A stretch of DNA of 64,000 bases, taken from the NCBI RefSeq assembly GCF_018143015.1, contig NC_054740.1, positions 76,157,856 to 76,221,855 on the forward strand. Direction: 5' to 3'. Source of the stretch: Lytechinus variegatus. Taxonomy: Eukaryota > Echinodermata > Echinoidea > Temnopleuroida > Toxopneustidae. Position numbers and translations under genes: made by a program. The notes beneath the pieces are model-generated. The model saw only the letters and a program-made list of their open reading frames with translations. It was not told the DNA's origin and did no database searches. This document shows positions 24,781-38,200 of this stretch, piece by piece. Each line of letters starts with the position of its first letter. The first letter of the stretch is position 1.

Positions 24781-26166
24781 CTTGGAAAAATTATAATTGT
24801 ATAAAGTAATCATTTTATTATGCACATTATTACCCATGTATGATCTTTTTACATACCCTTCAATAAATACAAAATAGATCAGTCCTATTTCAGACCAATA
24901 TTCATGCCTTCATTCATAATATACAATAATATACAGATATATTACTCAAGACTTATCCAAACTATTCAAACCTAATATGAAATAAAACAACTATTTCCTG
25001 CATGTAACCAATATTGATGATATCATTCTACATCTTATGATCCCTACATGTACTTCAAAGTATGATTGACTTTTATATGATTGAACATATACTCATTCAC
25101 TTTTGAAAATATCATTAGCTCTACAAATTTATAAATACACGAAATAATTAAAAATGGTGCAATTTACACCATGAAATGTATCTGTGTGCTTTTCTTGACT
25201 TCAATATCGAGAATTCTTGAATAATCCGAGATCTAATAAAAAAGTTAACCGGACATGGTGGATACAAAATCCAGGCAATGGTAGAGCACCTGCCGCATGA
25301 ACACGACGCGGGTTTGATCCACAGCTGAGTGATATCAGACAAAAAGGACCTTCTGCCTTCATATCAGGTGCTCAATATGTATAGAATGGAGAAGTAATAT
25401 TAACGTTATGTTATGCAGGGCCCGCTGGGAGAACATTAAGAGATTAAATTACAATTACGTCGGTAGTAGGAAATACATTGGACATTTGATCTTTTACATT
25501 TCATTTTAACAGATATAATCTCAAACTATGGTCTACATGCAAGTTCTGAATACAATATGATTAGACTGATTATGACTGTTTTGTTTTTAAAGTCCCTAAT
25601 TTATACAAATAAATGACAAATGCCATACTTAGTTTGCATTCTCTTCTTCAAATCACTTACCGGTATTCATGTCAATCTATTATGCCCAGCTATCAACAAG
25701 TTAAAAAAGGAGGATAAACGCGAGTTCTAAAGACAGTTAATGCTTTGAACGTAGAATTGATTTTGAAGGTAAATAAATGTATAGGTTTATTTGATATCTT
25801 TTTTTAATTAAATAGGTACATGCACATGTTTATATGGCATTCAATACATTAGAATAATGTCTCTAAACATATTGGATACACCTTATTATCCAAAGAGAGG
25901 TGGTTGTAAGTAATCAAATACATATAAACACTGTATCATACCCCCTAAACCTCATACATACCATTCCCAATAAGAAAACATTTTTCAACGGTTGTAAATT
26001 CTGAAAACATTTACTTTGTGTATCTTGACAAAATAAATTCATCTATATTATCCTCACTATAATTAATGCACTTATCTATTGAATATTTCACCTTTTTACC
26101 TTATTTGATCACTCCATTTACATTATGTATGCAAAATTTCCACTATGGGAGTACTAAATCTGTACT
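24781..26166. other. 3' flank of GMPPA
   Basis: AT-rich. Read on the minus strand, AATAAA signals occur at 25786-25791 and 24814-24819, downstream of the distal GMPPA stop codon. A tRNA-like SINE remnant lies at about 25257-25330. No other gene is seen. Confidence 0.5.
25257..25330 (+). repeat. tRNA-like SINE remnant
   Basis: CAGGCAATGGTAGAGCACC (A-box-like) is followed about 35 bases later by GGGTTTGATCC (25310-25320, B-box-like). The stems do not pair well enough to call a functional tRNA. Confidence 0.45.
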
Positions 26167-26267
26167 TTAGAGCAATATCTGGTTCTTGAAGCTGGATGAG
26201 AGTTGTTTATCTGGTAGCAAAATTGCATTCAGCACCACTACTTCTGGGGGAATACTCACATTGGTAC
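26167..26267 (-). CDS. GMPPA: GMPPA distal alternative last exon (11B)
   Basis: The acceptor TGACTAG is followed by 101 nt in the phase left by exon 10 (G|GT). It encodes [20 protein letters not shown] then [12 protein letters not shown] and TAA. Of 32 residues, 20 match the proximal version. Compared with the proximal exon it departs more from the vertebrate C-terminus ([18 protein letters not shown] in human). The frame is open, the acceptor intact and the ending NQILL kept, so it looks selected rather than dead. A minus-strand AATAAA is at 25791-25786. Confidence 0.9.
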
Positions 26268-29200
26268 CTAGTCATAGAAAAAAAAAGGTTATAAAGTATA
26301 TTAGCTCTGGTATACACAGAGAATAAATGATATAATTCTACATTTTCACATGGCAAATCATAAAACAGCAAAGAAGAAGCTTATTCTTTTTTCTTTTCTG
26401 GAGAAAACAATGGAATATTGGACAAGATTATTTGTATTTTTTGGATCGACTATGAAAAGAAACAAAAAAAAAATGAAATAAGGTAACTTTTGCTCAGGTG
26501 GCAAAAAAGAGAAATTCAGATTGCATGCAAAATTTCATGACATCAAAGAAAACATAACATCATCATCATATATCATCTAATGTTCATACACATTCAAGAT
26601 CCTTCAAAAAAATTGTTTGAAACTGATGAAGCAATATTAACAGTGTACACCTCCACATTAAAAAGAAAAAAAAATCACCGTACATATCTATGCAAGCTGA
26701 TAGATATACCTGATATCTTATAAAAAAGAAATTTATCCAACAATAATTTTAATTGGCTTATAAAGCTTTGCAAGTGCCTAGTTAAGAATTTGGAGGTGTT
26801 TCAATGTAGTGTATGGGAATGTAGGCCTGGCATTCTTGTGTAACATAGAAAATTTACTTCTAAGGCAGAATGAACTGTACATACATGTATGGAAATTTGC
26901 ATTGGGTTAAACTGTTTCTTTTTTGAGTACTAGTATACATGTAGAGTATATCAGGTTACAGCTGATTGTAATGAATCATGCAAATAGCGAAAGCTGGTTT
27001 ATGTGTGCATGTGATAATGGGACATGTCAAACGAGGTTAACATCAAATATTAAAAAAAAATACACTATGTTACAATACATAAACACAGGAAAGAATTACT
27101 AGAACATGTCAGTTGTGTAAGTAGAGTGGCTCAGAACAAAAAATAAAATGTACAATAATGTACATAGTGTATTATATTAAAATACAAATGTTAAGGCAAG
27201 CAATGATGTATGGGATTTACTACAAAGACAAGAAGGGACCAATGCACCTGTGGGAGATGTAAAGATGCATAACATTGCCAATTATAAAAAGACCTTATGA
27301 AAAGGTACATACACAGAAGAAATTAACAATTTTTGCAAAAAATAACTTTAACACAATGAACAATTCATTCAATTGACATCAACACCCCCTCTCCCCCCGC
27401 AGGAGGGGGATGGGGTGGGGCGTGTTAGGATTTTGACAAAAGATTTTCTGCGTGTCGTCGTGGTAATTGTGGTTTTTTCAAAACCGTGTACGAAAATTAT
27501 GATTGTGATTTTTTGTATGGTCATTCCCCCCCCCATTTGAAAACTGTTTTGCGGAACCTGAAAAGACCAGGTGGATGACAATGTTTAACCCTGATGCTGT
27601 TCACAGAATAGTAAACTACAGTCATACCAATATATCAATCTGATATTACAAAGGCTGATTTCATAACAATGTTCATAAAGTTACCCTTGACTGAATTATG
27701 AAGTTCTGAAATGTAAGCACAATTTTTTCCGACATGTGAACAGAATCAGTAAAGTTAAAGTAGTCTTGATAAAGATTTATAAAAAAACACACACTTTCCT
27801 CTTGTAATTTAGTGTTTAGTTTAATAATGTTAAGCACCTTAGTCGGTATCTTATTCCTTTGAGAGTGATTTAAGATAAGGATTTTAAAAATTGGACAATA
27901 TTAAAGCTCTTCTGCTGTTACACATAACTGAAAACTGAAAAACAAAAACTAAGAACAAAAAAGTAATTCCCTCATTTTATTAATACAAACTCTCAATGAT
28001 GCATGCTTTGCCACATAATACAAATTTCAAGAAAAGAAAAGCACAACACATTAAAAAAAAACAATAAAAAAATATGCAAAATTAGCATTTTCCAACTAAA
28101 GCAAGCAAAGCAAGTCTTCATTTTTACTTGAAGAATTCTGATTACGAATATAGCATTACTATTAAAGTGATTTAATAGTATGATTTTGGTGTATAATTAG
28201 ATGGAATTTATATGCCATTGAAACTTATTTAAAAATACAAAAGAAAACAAAGAAAGTTATTATGTCATCAGATTTTCTAAAAGGTTTACATTCCATCATG
28301 CTGCATCACAATGTGCATTCTCTATCCTAGTCAGATAAGATAACCACACACTGCTCTTCAAAGATGACTTTTTGAGCATTGTGAATAGAGTTTGAAAATT
28401 TTAGTAGCATTTCCGGACATGATAATTTTATTCCCGACGCTTTGACTCTTCAGGTAAGCTCTTCAACGCAGCTAAAAATCTAATTGCACATTCAATATCA
28501 GATAACAAGTACATTCATGCTGCATCATGAAATAAAACAATAACTAAACAATGAAAACCTGGTGATATACCACCTAAACACCATAATAAACACTATAATA
28601 ACCGATACATCCAGATTGTTATAGTGTAGAGCTTTGACAGCATACCTACATGTAAACGTATGCTAGAGAAGGATCTGGTTTTTGATGCTGTATCCTAGCT
28701 CTTTATGAGGCAAGACTATGGAGTTGAGGATGATAACCTCTGGTGGGATCACAACCTTTCCACCTAGATAATATTGGTAGTAGAGTGAGGTAGGTAAAAA
28801 TGGCTACAAAGTATTATCATATCTTCTGAATGTATGAAGTCATTCAAGCATTGAGAGGAGTGGTAATAATCACGATTTTTATATCCCTTCTATGAATATC
28901 CATGAGTATTTTGAATAACTAAGTGGATAGTTGGTATTTTTGTGATTAAAGATAAGTTTAATATATTCCAGAGCATGCTCAGCTTTGTCCGAGAAAAAAT
29001 ATTGAGAACTATTTGGTGCTCTTGCCGAGCCTGGTGCACATCAAACAGCGGGTTGTTTCATGGACAGCCCTCGCGACGTAACTGCGCAAACACTGATAAG
29101 ATTTTGCTTAGGACAAAATTACCAAGATTTATCATTTAAACTTAAAGAAGGGATATAAACAAAATTATTACCTGTATCAGACATCTGAGCTGTTCATTTA

Positions 29201-32200
29201 CAAAACCTTATTGCCCTAGATTTTTCTATATTACCAGGGGTATTTGTATTTTGCTCGGTCTCTGTGCGCGTATTGACTTTGCATGCAGAGACGATGAAAA
29301 ATATACCATTGTATCTTCCCTGGTCTAACATCCGGGTATCTGAGGACATGCAGAACGAGATCTATATGCGTCATATTGATCTGTGCAGCACAATATACGT
29401 CATAAGGTCAATCAAGATTAACAAAAACTGGATACTGCCATACAGTTTTATTTCTCAAATACATCACACTGGTAAGGCTTAGAGGGCTAGTCTAGAGGCA
29501 CAGCCTGCTGAACATGAAAAAATAGAATCACATTCTTCATGGGTAAAATATCTAAATTTTCATGATTCTGCTCTAGATGTCTGATTTGGCTTACAATAAA
29601 AATATTGACTGGCTCTTCTTTCAAGGAAACATCAAACATATTGCCCTCAAAAAGAGCCATATTTCCCTCGTCTAAAGACTCAGGCCAAAATGATTCTATT
29701 GCGGGCAATATGTTTGGTGTTCTCCAACTTCTCCTCAAGGCCAGTGAATATTATATAATTATACATTTGATAGTATTAGTACTTGCAAATCTAAGCACAG
29801 ATGAATAATTCCTTACTGTATTTTCTCAAAGCCTAATATATTAACATAGCACTGTTTTTCTAAAAATATATTATTTTGCGGCACACAAGTAAAAAGAAAA
29901 AATAAGAGAATGTGGAGTGGTGCACAAGACTGAAATGAATACAAGAATTTAGTTTAGATATTGACATCTCTTATAACGCCATACTAATTCACTGGTAAAT
30001 TACTTCAAATAAAGGTACTACATCTTAAATACATCTTTGTCATGGAGAGGCAATATGTTCTACCCAAGGACCCAAGTAGCAGCATTTTAAAGGACATTTG
30101 ACAGTATAATGATTTAGTCCCTTCCTAATCATAAATTCTTAGCTACAGCATTAAGCAGATTGTCAAGAATAAATAAACAATTATGAAACAGGAGTGGCTG
30201 TACTGTAGAAAAAAGAATTAATCAAAAGAAAAATTAGATAGAAAATTTTATTATATGAGAAAGAGAAAAGATTTTAGTATGTATTATGTCAGCTTGTTAA
30301 AACCTTCAGTGAAAAATATGAGGATTCTAATAGGCATACACAATCAAAATGTACATATTGGTTGAGCTTTGAAACCAATGTGAGTATGAAGTGAATTATT
30401 AATCACACACAATGTGATAAAAACATACAGGAAAAATATTCTAATTACCATAAATAATCATAAATAATAGGTATTCATTTTTTAAGGATTAAGATTTCAT
30501 GAAAAATTGGCATGATTTTTAGAATATGATAAGTCGAAGCTTATAGGACGAATGAGCAGTCATTTACATTGTAGCCCCCCCCCCCAAAAAAAAAAATACA
30601 TAATGCAATGACTTGTATGACCCTATGAGATTATCAATAATAAGCCCAATAATGTGTGTGCATTCTATTACTTGCTAGGAACAGGATAAGAATGATGATC
30701 ATAATATATGCAGGGTAAAATGAGCCATTTTCTTCATGAAAGTAAGCTGCATTAGCAAAATGGATTGACCTCTTGAAATGATTATCACCTTTCATGCATT
30801 TACAATGGAATGAAGTAGGAAAAACAGGTAATGTTTAATAATCAAATAGAGTTCATTATTTGAACTAATTTGAACTTCCATGCATTTACAGTACAAAGAT
30901 TTTTTTTTAATCCAATGCTTGCAATTGTGATTTAAACCCACAATTTGATGAAACCTTGATAAATGAAACACAAAAATGCTAATGAAAATAATTTACATGT
31001 AGATGATTTCCAATCTTACCATGTGTTTATAGCAATTAAATGTATTATGGATGTTGTAGCATTAAAACATACAGACACTTAAATCTTACCCAAGATAGTA
31101 ATAGATGGGTTGAGTTTTCCTTCTCCATTGAAGAGTGTACCACTATCAATCTTGGCATGGTCTAAGTTGGGGTTAGGGTCATTGGGCGTACCTTCAACTC
31201 TTGACCACGCCCCCACCATGCTGTTCCATCCAATGATACTATGCAGGATGCAGCAGTGATCCTAATATATAACAAATAAAGATACACATGATGATCTCAT
31301 ATATCTTAAATTAAGTCCACTTAATGAATTCAAACTTTCCTTGTATCGCATAGAAATCACGTCTAATGGTTTAGTGGTTTCATAAGTAAGCCTCCAGAAT
31401 TGGACAGGGCCATTTTTACAACTAAAAAGTGACAAAGGGAGGGGGGTTGAGTGACTCAGTCCAACCTGTGATTCAATTTACCCAGAACTTGGTGATTTAA
31501 TTCCTGAAATCAATGATGTCGGTACACACACAGCCTATCTACAATGTACAAGAATACCTTGACAGAGCTACATTTTAAAAAATGTTTCATTTATACATTT
31601 ATGAAAATTTCAAGGAAATTCATTGCTTCTCATTTTCTTTCTTATTCCCTACAATGTTTAATAGATATTTGACACCATGATCGATAGATTGCTTTATCAA
31701 ATTTGTAATTAAATTGTGGACCCAAGCCAATTTCGGATCATGGGCCTATTTTCTCCTTCATCAATTCCGATGCACTTCTTCATTTTGTAATCTTACATTT
31801 GTTTCATTGTTTTCGAATATCAATTTAATCACACTGTTATGATGGATGTTCTTGAATACTAACCGCTCATTAGATTTCGAGCAAAGTTGAAAATCATAAA
31901 ATTTGTAAAGTGGTGTCTGAGAATATGAAAATAATAAGAAGAATTTAACAATAAACATACTGATTCAGCGTGTGTAGTAGATTCATACCAAATATCGGTT
32001 TTGATCTGAATTGTTTTGATTTGACTCACCTGTAGTGTAGCACCTTCTAGAACAATAGATTCTCTGACTCTGACCCCAGCTCCAATTGTTGCATTGGCTC
32101 CTATTGTCACATTTGGACCAAGCTAAAAAATACACATGAACAGAAAAATATGAAATAATAATTCATTAATTCCAATCATATTACCATATATCATTGACCA

Positions 32201-35200
32201 TATTAGAGTACATGTAAGTTATGTTCTATTCCCACTTATTTATGAATTTACATACATGTATAAAGAAGAACAAAACAATAACAAAGAGAAGAAAAGAGAA
32301 GATAAATCAAAGAGCACCAAGAAGAAACAAGTGGAATGACTCTGGCCGTCTCACCTGCATCACGCGGTTCAATATAGCAGCAGTGCTGACTTTGAATACT
32401 ACTCTAACTCGCACAAGATGTTCAGTGATACATGGTTACTCTTATGTCCACTTTTTATGAACTAGACCAATAAACTTACAGAGATATGATGGTTATTTAA
32501 CAGATACACCCAATTCGGCCAAAGTTCATTGACCTTTGACCTTGGTCATGTGACCTGAAACGTGCACAGGATGTTCAGTGATACTTGATTACTCTAATGT
32601 CCAAGTTTAACGAACTAGACCAATAAACTTTCAAAGTTATGATGGTAATTCAACAGATACCCCGATTCGGCCAAAGTTCATTGACCCTAAATGACCTTTG
32701 ACCTTGATCATGTGACCTGAAACTCAAACAGGATATTCAGTGATACTTGATTACTCTTATGTACAAGTTTCATGAATCAGATCCATAAACTTTCAAAGTT
32801 ATGATGGTAATTCAACAGATACACCCAATTCGGCCAAAGTTCATTGACCCTAAATGACCTTTGACCTTGGTCATGTGACGTGAAACTCATGCAGGATGTT
32901 CAGTGATACTTGATTAACCTTATGGCCAAGTTTTATTAACTAGGTCCATATACTTTCTAAGTTATGACGTCATTTCAAAAACTTAACCTCAGGTTAAGAT
33001 TTGATGTTGACGCCGCCGCCGTCGGAAAAGCGGCGCCTATAGTCTCACTTTGCTTCGCAGGTGAGACAAAAAGGAGGAGGAGAAAGAGGAAAAGGACGGA
33101 CATGAAGAAAAAAAGAGGAACAACAATAACCCCGACCCTGGTGCCACAGAAATGTTAATATAATCAATAGCATATTCACAATTGTTGATTATAATTTCTA
33201 TTGAGGAGAACATAGAAGATGATAGTATTAGAATAAAATATACCCCACAATAGAAGAAAATCTAAACAGAAGAAGAGAAATAACCTTACTGTAGCTGTTG
33301 GATCAACGGTAGCAGTAGGATGTATGTAGACATCTCCTCTTATCGATGGCCCTGTTTCTGATTTAGGATTGGATAATCTGTCTGGATGTGTTTCATGGTA
33401 CAGACTAAGATATAACCTGTTAGCATAGATTGCTGACCTATAACATAAAAGATAAATAATACAAGGGTACATAGGTGCGACGAGTTAGACGACCGTCAAA
33501 ACCAGTGATCTAGCTGTGGCAAGCCGATGTCAAATAATCTGTAACAGCGCATATGGAATTTATCAGCATTTTTAGTACTGTATATGTGTTTAAACATGAG
33601 TTCAATAATAATACCTAATTTAATTTTGACTTGCCTATTAAAGTGATACTAGTAAAACTCCTAAACTTTGCATTGTGTGATTTTTCATTTGAAAAATGAT
33701 TCAAGTGGTATTGGTCAGAATTAGTTAGTCAGAATGGCCTATTTTATACTTCTGAATACACTAAAGTGCGTATCAAAAAAAGTTTACACTTTGAAAAAAC
33801 CCTGTAAAATTATAAATTTGTAATATCCTGAAGATTTTTCCACATTTAAACATTGGTACAGATGCATTTAAGCAAATGACGATATAACTATCGAAAAATA
33901 TTTCCGCTTGAGTGAGCACCACTTACTTTTGAAAAGTTAGTGAAAAATGATTTGCGCAGAACTTTAAAATAGCTACGGTATGCGAATAAAAGTAAACCTT
34001 TTTCATGAAGAACACGTAGAATTTAGCAAGTAAAATTGATTTTAAGATATCTTTGACCTTTTTTAACTTCGAAGAGTGCATTGCACCCCGCCCCACTCCC
34101 CCACACACCAAGGCCATCAAGACGATATTTGATTTACACTGAGCTGTGATTTACATAAAATGAATTAGGCTTGATTTTCATTTTTTTAATCATTGTCAAG
34201 CTTGGGAAAAGTGTGGAGAAACAAGTATTAAATGAAAAATTAAATGTCAACCCACTTTAAATAACAGAAACTTAGTGAAAAAGTGCTGGAGATGTCTGAT
34301 GTAAACTTTTGTTTAGATTCAGTTATGTCCTCAGATCCAGCTGGCACAAAAAGGGTAAAAGTTGTGCTTACTAAGTGTTGAAATTTCAATTTGGGTGGCA
34401 AATTTGTTTAAAAATGCTTGAATGTGTCTGTTTTATCTTAATTGACTAAAAGTGCAAGGGAAATGTAGGAAAAATGTGTCGCAGGGTAAGTTTGATTTCT
34501 CCCTTTCCCCTTGACACTGCGTGAAAACGAGCATTTCTGCGCAGATTTCTGCGAGCTTTACAAAAATAGACAGTGCTCACTCAAGTGTAACATTCTGTCA
34601 AAACTTTTACTTTCATCAGATAGATGAGACCCAAACCAAAGATTATATGTGAAAAAATTACCCACATGTTGTATATTTTTTAATTCCCAGAGCTTTTTCA
34701 AAGTGTAAACTTTTTTTGATACGCACTGTATAAAAATAGCTGTACATAAAAATGGATGTACCAACAAAAGAAAATGTTTTGATAGTGTAAATTCATCCTA
34801 TTTTTTCTTTATTACATTGAAATGTGTTCTTCCTGAAAACCAAAATATTCCCCTTATTTTGAATTCAGATCAATTAAAAACTGGATAAACTCTTGTGTTA
34901 ATACTTGATATTCTATATTCATGAACAGGATATGCCTACATAGTGTGTTCAACTTTGGAGCTAATTTGATTATCCCTTCTAGGATAGCTTTAAAGAGTTT
35001 TAATCCTCTTTTTTTTTCACCTTCAAACAATAGTAGGAGGGTAAATAAAGGTGCTTCAATGGACTGGTAAACTCCAATCTCTCATTTCTAAAAAGCAGGA
35101 TTTTACGGTGGAAAAGAAATTATTACTACCCATTTAATATGGGTTAGGATTTTCCAATATAAATTTTAAAGCTGAGATCTCCTCTTTCATTAAAAACATT

Positions 35201-38200
35201 GAAATCAAAATTAATTTCTGGTGACTTTATGTGGATTTGCCATGCCTGGTTACATATTTGACTTCAGGTTCAGTAAACTATGATGCATCACATCATTTTC
35301 AAAATATCATTGCAGTAGTCTCCCTGGCCATAACAAAAAAAAATCCATGTATCATATAGAGATCTCAATTAAATTTGTTTCTTACCCTGCAGATTTAATT
35401 TGGCTCCAGAAGTTATTTGTCTTGAATGTGAAGAGTTTTCCTGTGCTTGCTAGCGGTGCTAGGATGTCTTGCTCAAGGCGTATTGTGTCCTTTGATGGGA
35501 ATAAGGGGTCTCCACTGTAAATGAAAGACAAGGAAATTAAAGTTCCATTACCAAAGCAGGTATGACATATTCTCTCAACCATACTTAAATTTGGGTAACA
35601 CATTTTCTAAGAAATATTCTTTAAGGCATTGGGAGCCATAGTATGACAAATATTGCTGAAAGTGAAATATATTTATGCTTGGTACAAATATACATAATTC
35701 TTGTGTGAAAGATATCTTTTTACAAAATTCATTCACAAATCAGAATAAAAATATTTTCATGACATCAAAGAAAAACATAAAAAGAATAACTTGAGAATGG
35801 CAGCTGGAGTAAGAACAATCTCAAGATGAATACCACCCAAACATGAGATGAAGTCCACTCAAAAGATCAAACAAGTGACTCATCATATATGTCATCAAAA
35901 CTTAGAAATCAGGTTTTTACTCATACACTTTATAAATTGATTAATTTGAAATATAGAAATTACCATTCAAATAAGTTTCTAAATTTGTGTATCATGTCAT
36001 GAATCAAAGAGCCAAGAAATTGATTCTAGACTCTAGGTTGGATGTATATTTTGTATAGAATTTGCACTTAAAATTAAACTTGTGAACGTTCATTCACCTG
36101 ACATGCAAGCATAACATGATGCCTTACTTTGGAACAAAGAACCTGGATGTCAAAGTTGCATACCAATTATTCTTAAAATTGTCTTTACACTAGTCTAGAC
36201 AACCATGCCGAGATGTATGTCTGTTTTCTATTTCCCCAAAACTATTTCTCTTTGAATTGGTACACACGGTAGGTATGGCATTTCATTTATGGAACCAAGA
36301 TGGACCTACTTGAGTACTTCATCCTGGTTTTGCTGGAAAGCTTTTCCAATATGCTGAAAGATCTCTGGAGGAAAGACGTATAGTCCACAATTGATCACAG
36401 TGCTAACAAATGTCTGTGGCTTCTCTACATAATGCATGACCTAGAAAAACAAGGAAAGGAATATGTGATCCTTCGAATTAGAATCATTCACCTAAAATGT
36501 ATTACTTTATAAAACTTAGTACAGATCCACTATAATTGATATTTTATTCATTATTAGACTTGGGCAATAACGCCGTAATGGGATAATCACATACTGGTAA
36601 ATAAATTTCAAACACACAAGAGATTACTGTTTATTCCACATTCACTGGTGCCTCTCGCATGTCTCTTAGACATAGAGCAGATTAGAAACTTAAGGAATGC
36701 AAGTCGAATCATATACCCTTTTCACAGCTTACATTGAAATCAAACTCTATACATGTAGCTCACAAGACCACACAAACCATAAAGGAAAGAAAATAAATAA
36801 TTTTGAGGGCTGTCTTAATTAAAACAATAAGATTTATAATGTAATCTGACCGAGGGTCTAAGAAACATTATTGAATCTTACAGAATATTATCACTAAAAT
36901 CTATTATGAATCTAAGATCTAGTCTACAATTGTGAAGTAAATGTTGGATAATGGAAATACTTTCACTAACCTCATGTGTATTCTCATTCTCCACCAAACA
37001 TCCATAAGAAAGACTTTGGTCCCTTGTTGCCTATGGAGAAAAAAAAGAAAGAAAAAAAAATCCATCGAATTAAACTTCGAACACTGAAATGGCTTTCAAA
37101 CAGACAATGATCGAATACATATCTAGACCTGTCAACCATGAAAGATATGAAATTGGGGAAAAACATGCCAATATGTATTTTTTGCAAGGGTTTGGGGAGG
37201 GCATGTGAGAGAATGCCCTTGTAAAAATATACTCATTTTTCATTGCACCCCCTTCCAACCTTACGCCATCACCTCTTGGAATAATCTTGTCCCAATACTA
37301 GCAGTTGGCAGGTACAGCATGCTTACATCCGAAAGGGGGAGATTATCCAACTGGTTGAATATTTTCAAATAGGGTACATTTGACATACAAATTCGAGCAT
37401 CTATCGTCTTCATAAACTTACCTCGGTTGAAAGCATTGTATAGTGAACATCCTGTGACACCTTCTCATGGAAGTCCCACAGGTCAGCCAGAGGGAACTTG
37501 CAGCACACGTCACCATTGAAGACTAAGAACCCTTTGGGCTGTCCACTCAGTATCTGGTCTCTGAAATGGTAGAGCCCTCCTGCAGTTCCTAGAGCTGTAT
37601 ACTCCTGAAGGTACCTGGTGATCAAGAATGTCCATACTGTAATATGGTACTCGTAATCTACTCCGATTAATCATGCCTAAATTGTAAGGTTGTATTCTCT
37701 TTGGATTGTTATGATAGGGAGGATAACAGAATGATATTTGCAAATTTTTGGCATTCAATACTTGCTGGTTACCCACGATCATGGATTATATCCATAATGA
37801 TAAAAAGATTACTGTTATAATACGTTGGTTTAAGGTCGGAACTAATTCTTCGTGAATCACAAAGAAGTAAAGATTATATTCATTCCTTTATAACAATTAA
37901 CTTTTCTGAACATGGACTTAAGAACAAGCGTAGTATTACCTGATGTTAAACTTGAACTCTCTCTGTGTTGATGTGATAAATCTATTGAGAGAGTCACTAG
38001 GCTGGTATGTTCCAATCAACAGAACATCTTGGATATCTGGAAGCTGAAAAAAGAGCAAAAATGGAAAGAGATCACAGAACTGTTTATTCAACTTTAAGAA
38101 AGATGTATACATCTCTATACATATTGTAGATTAATCATCAATCGTGGCTTTGCATAAATTAACAGCATGGCATTAAAAATGTTGATTGGATGAGCAATAT

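Noticed and set aside
25257-25330. Possible functional tRNA gene
   Set aside because: A- and B-box-like motifs are present but the stems do not pair as a cloverleaf; a SINE remnant is more likely.
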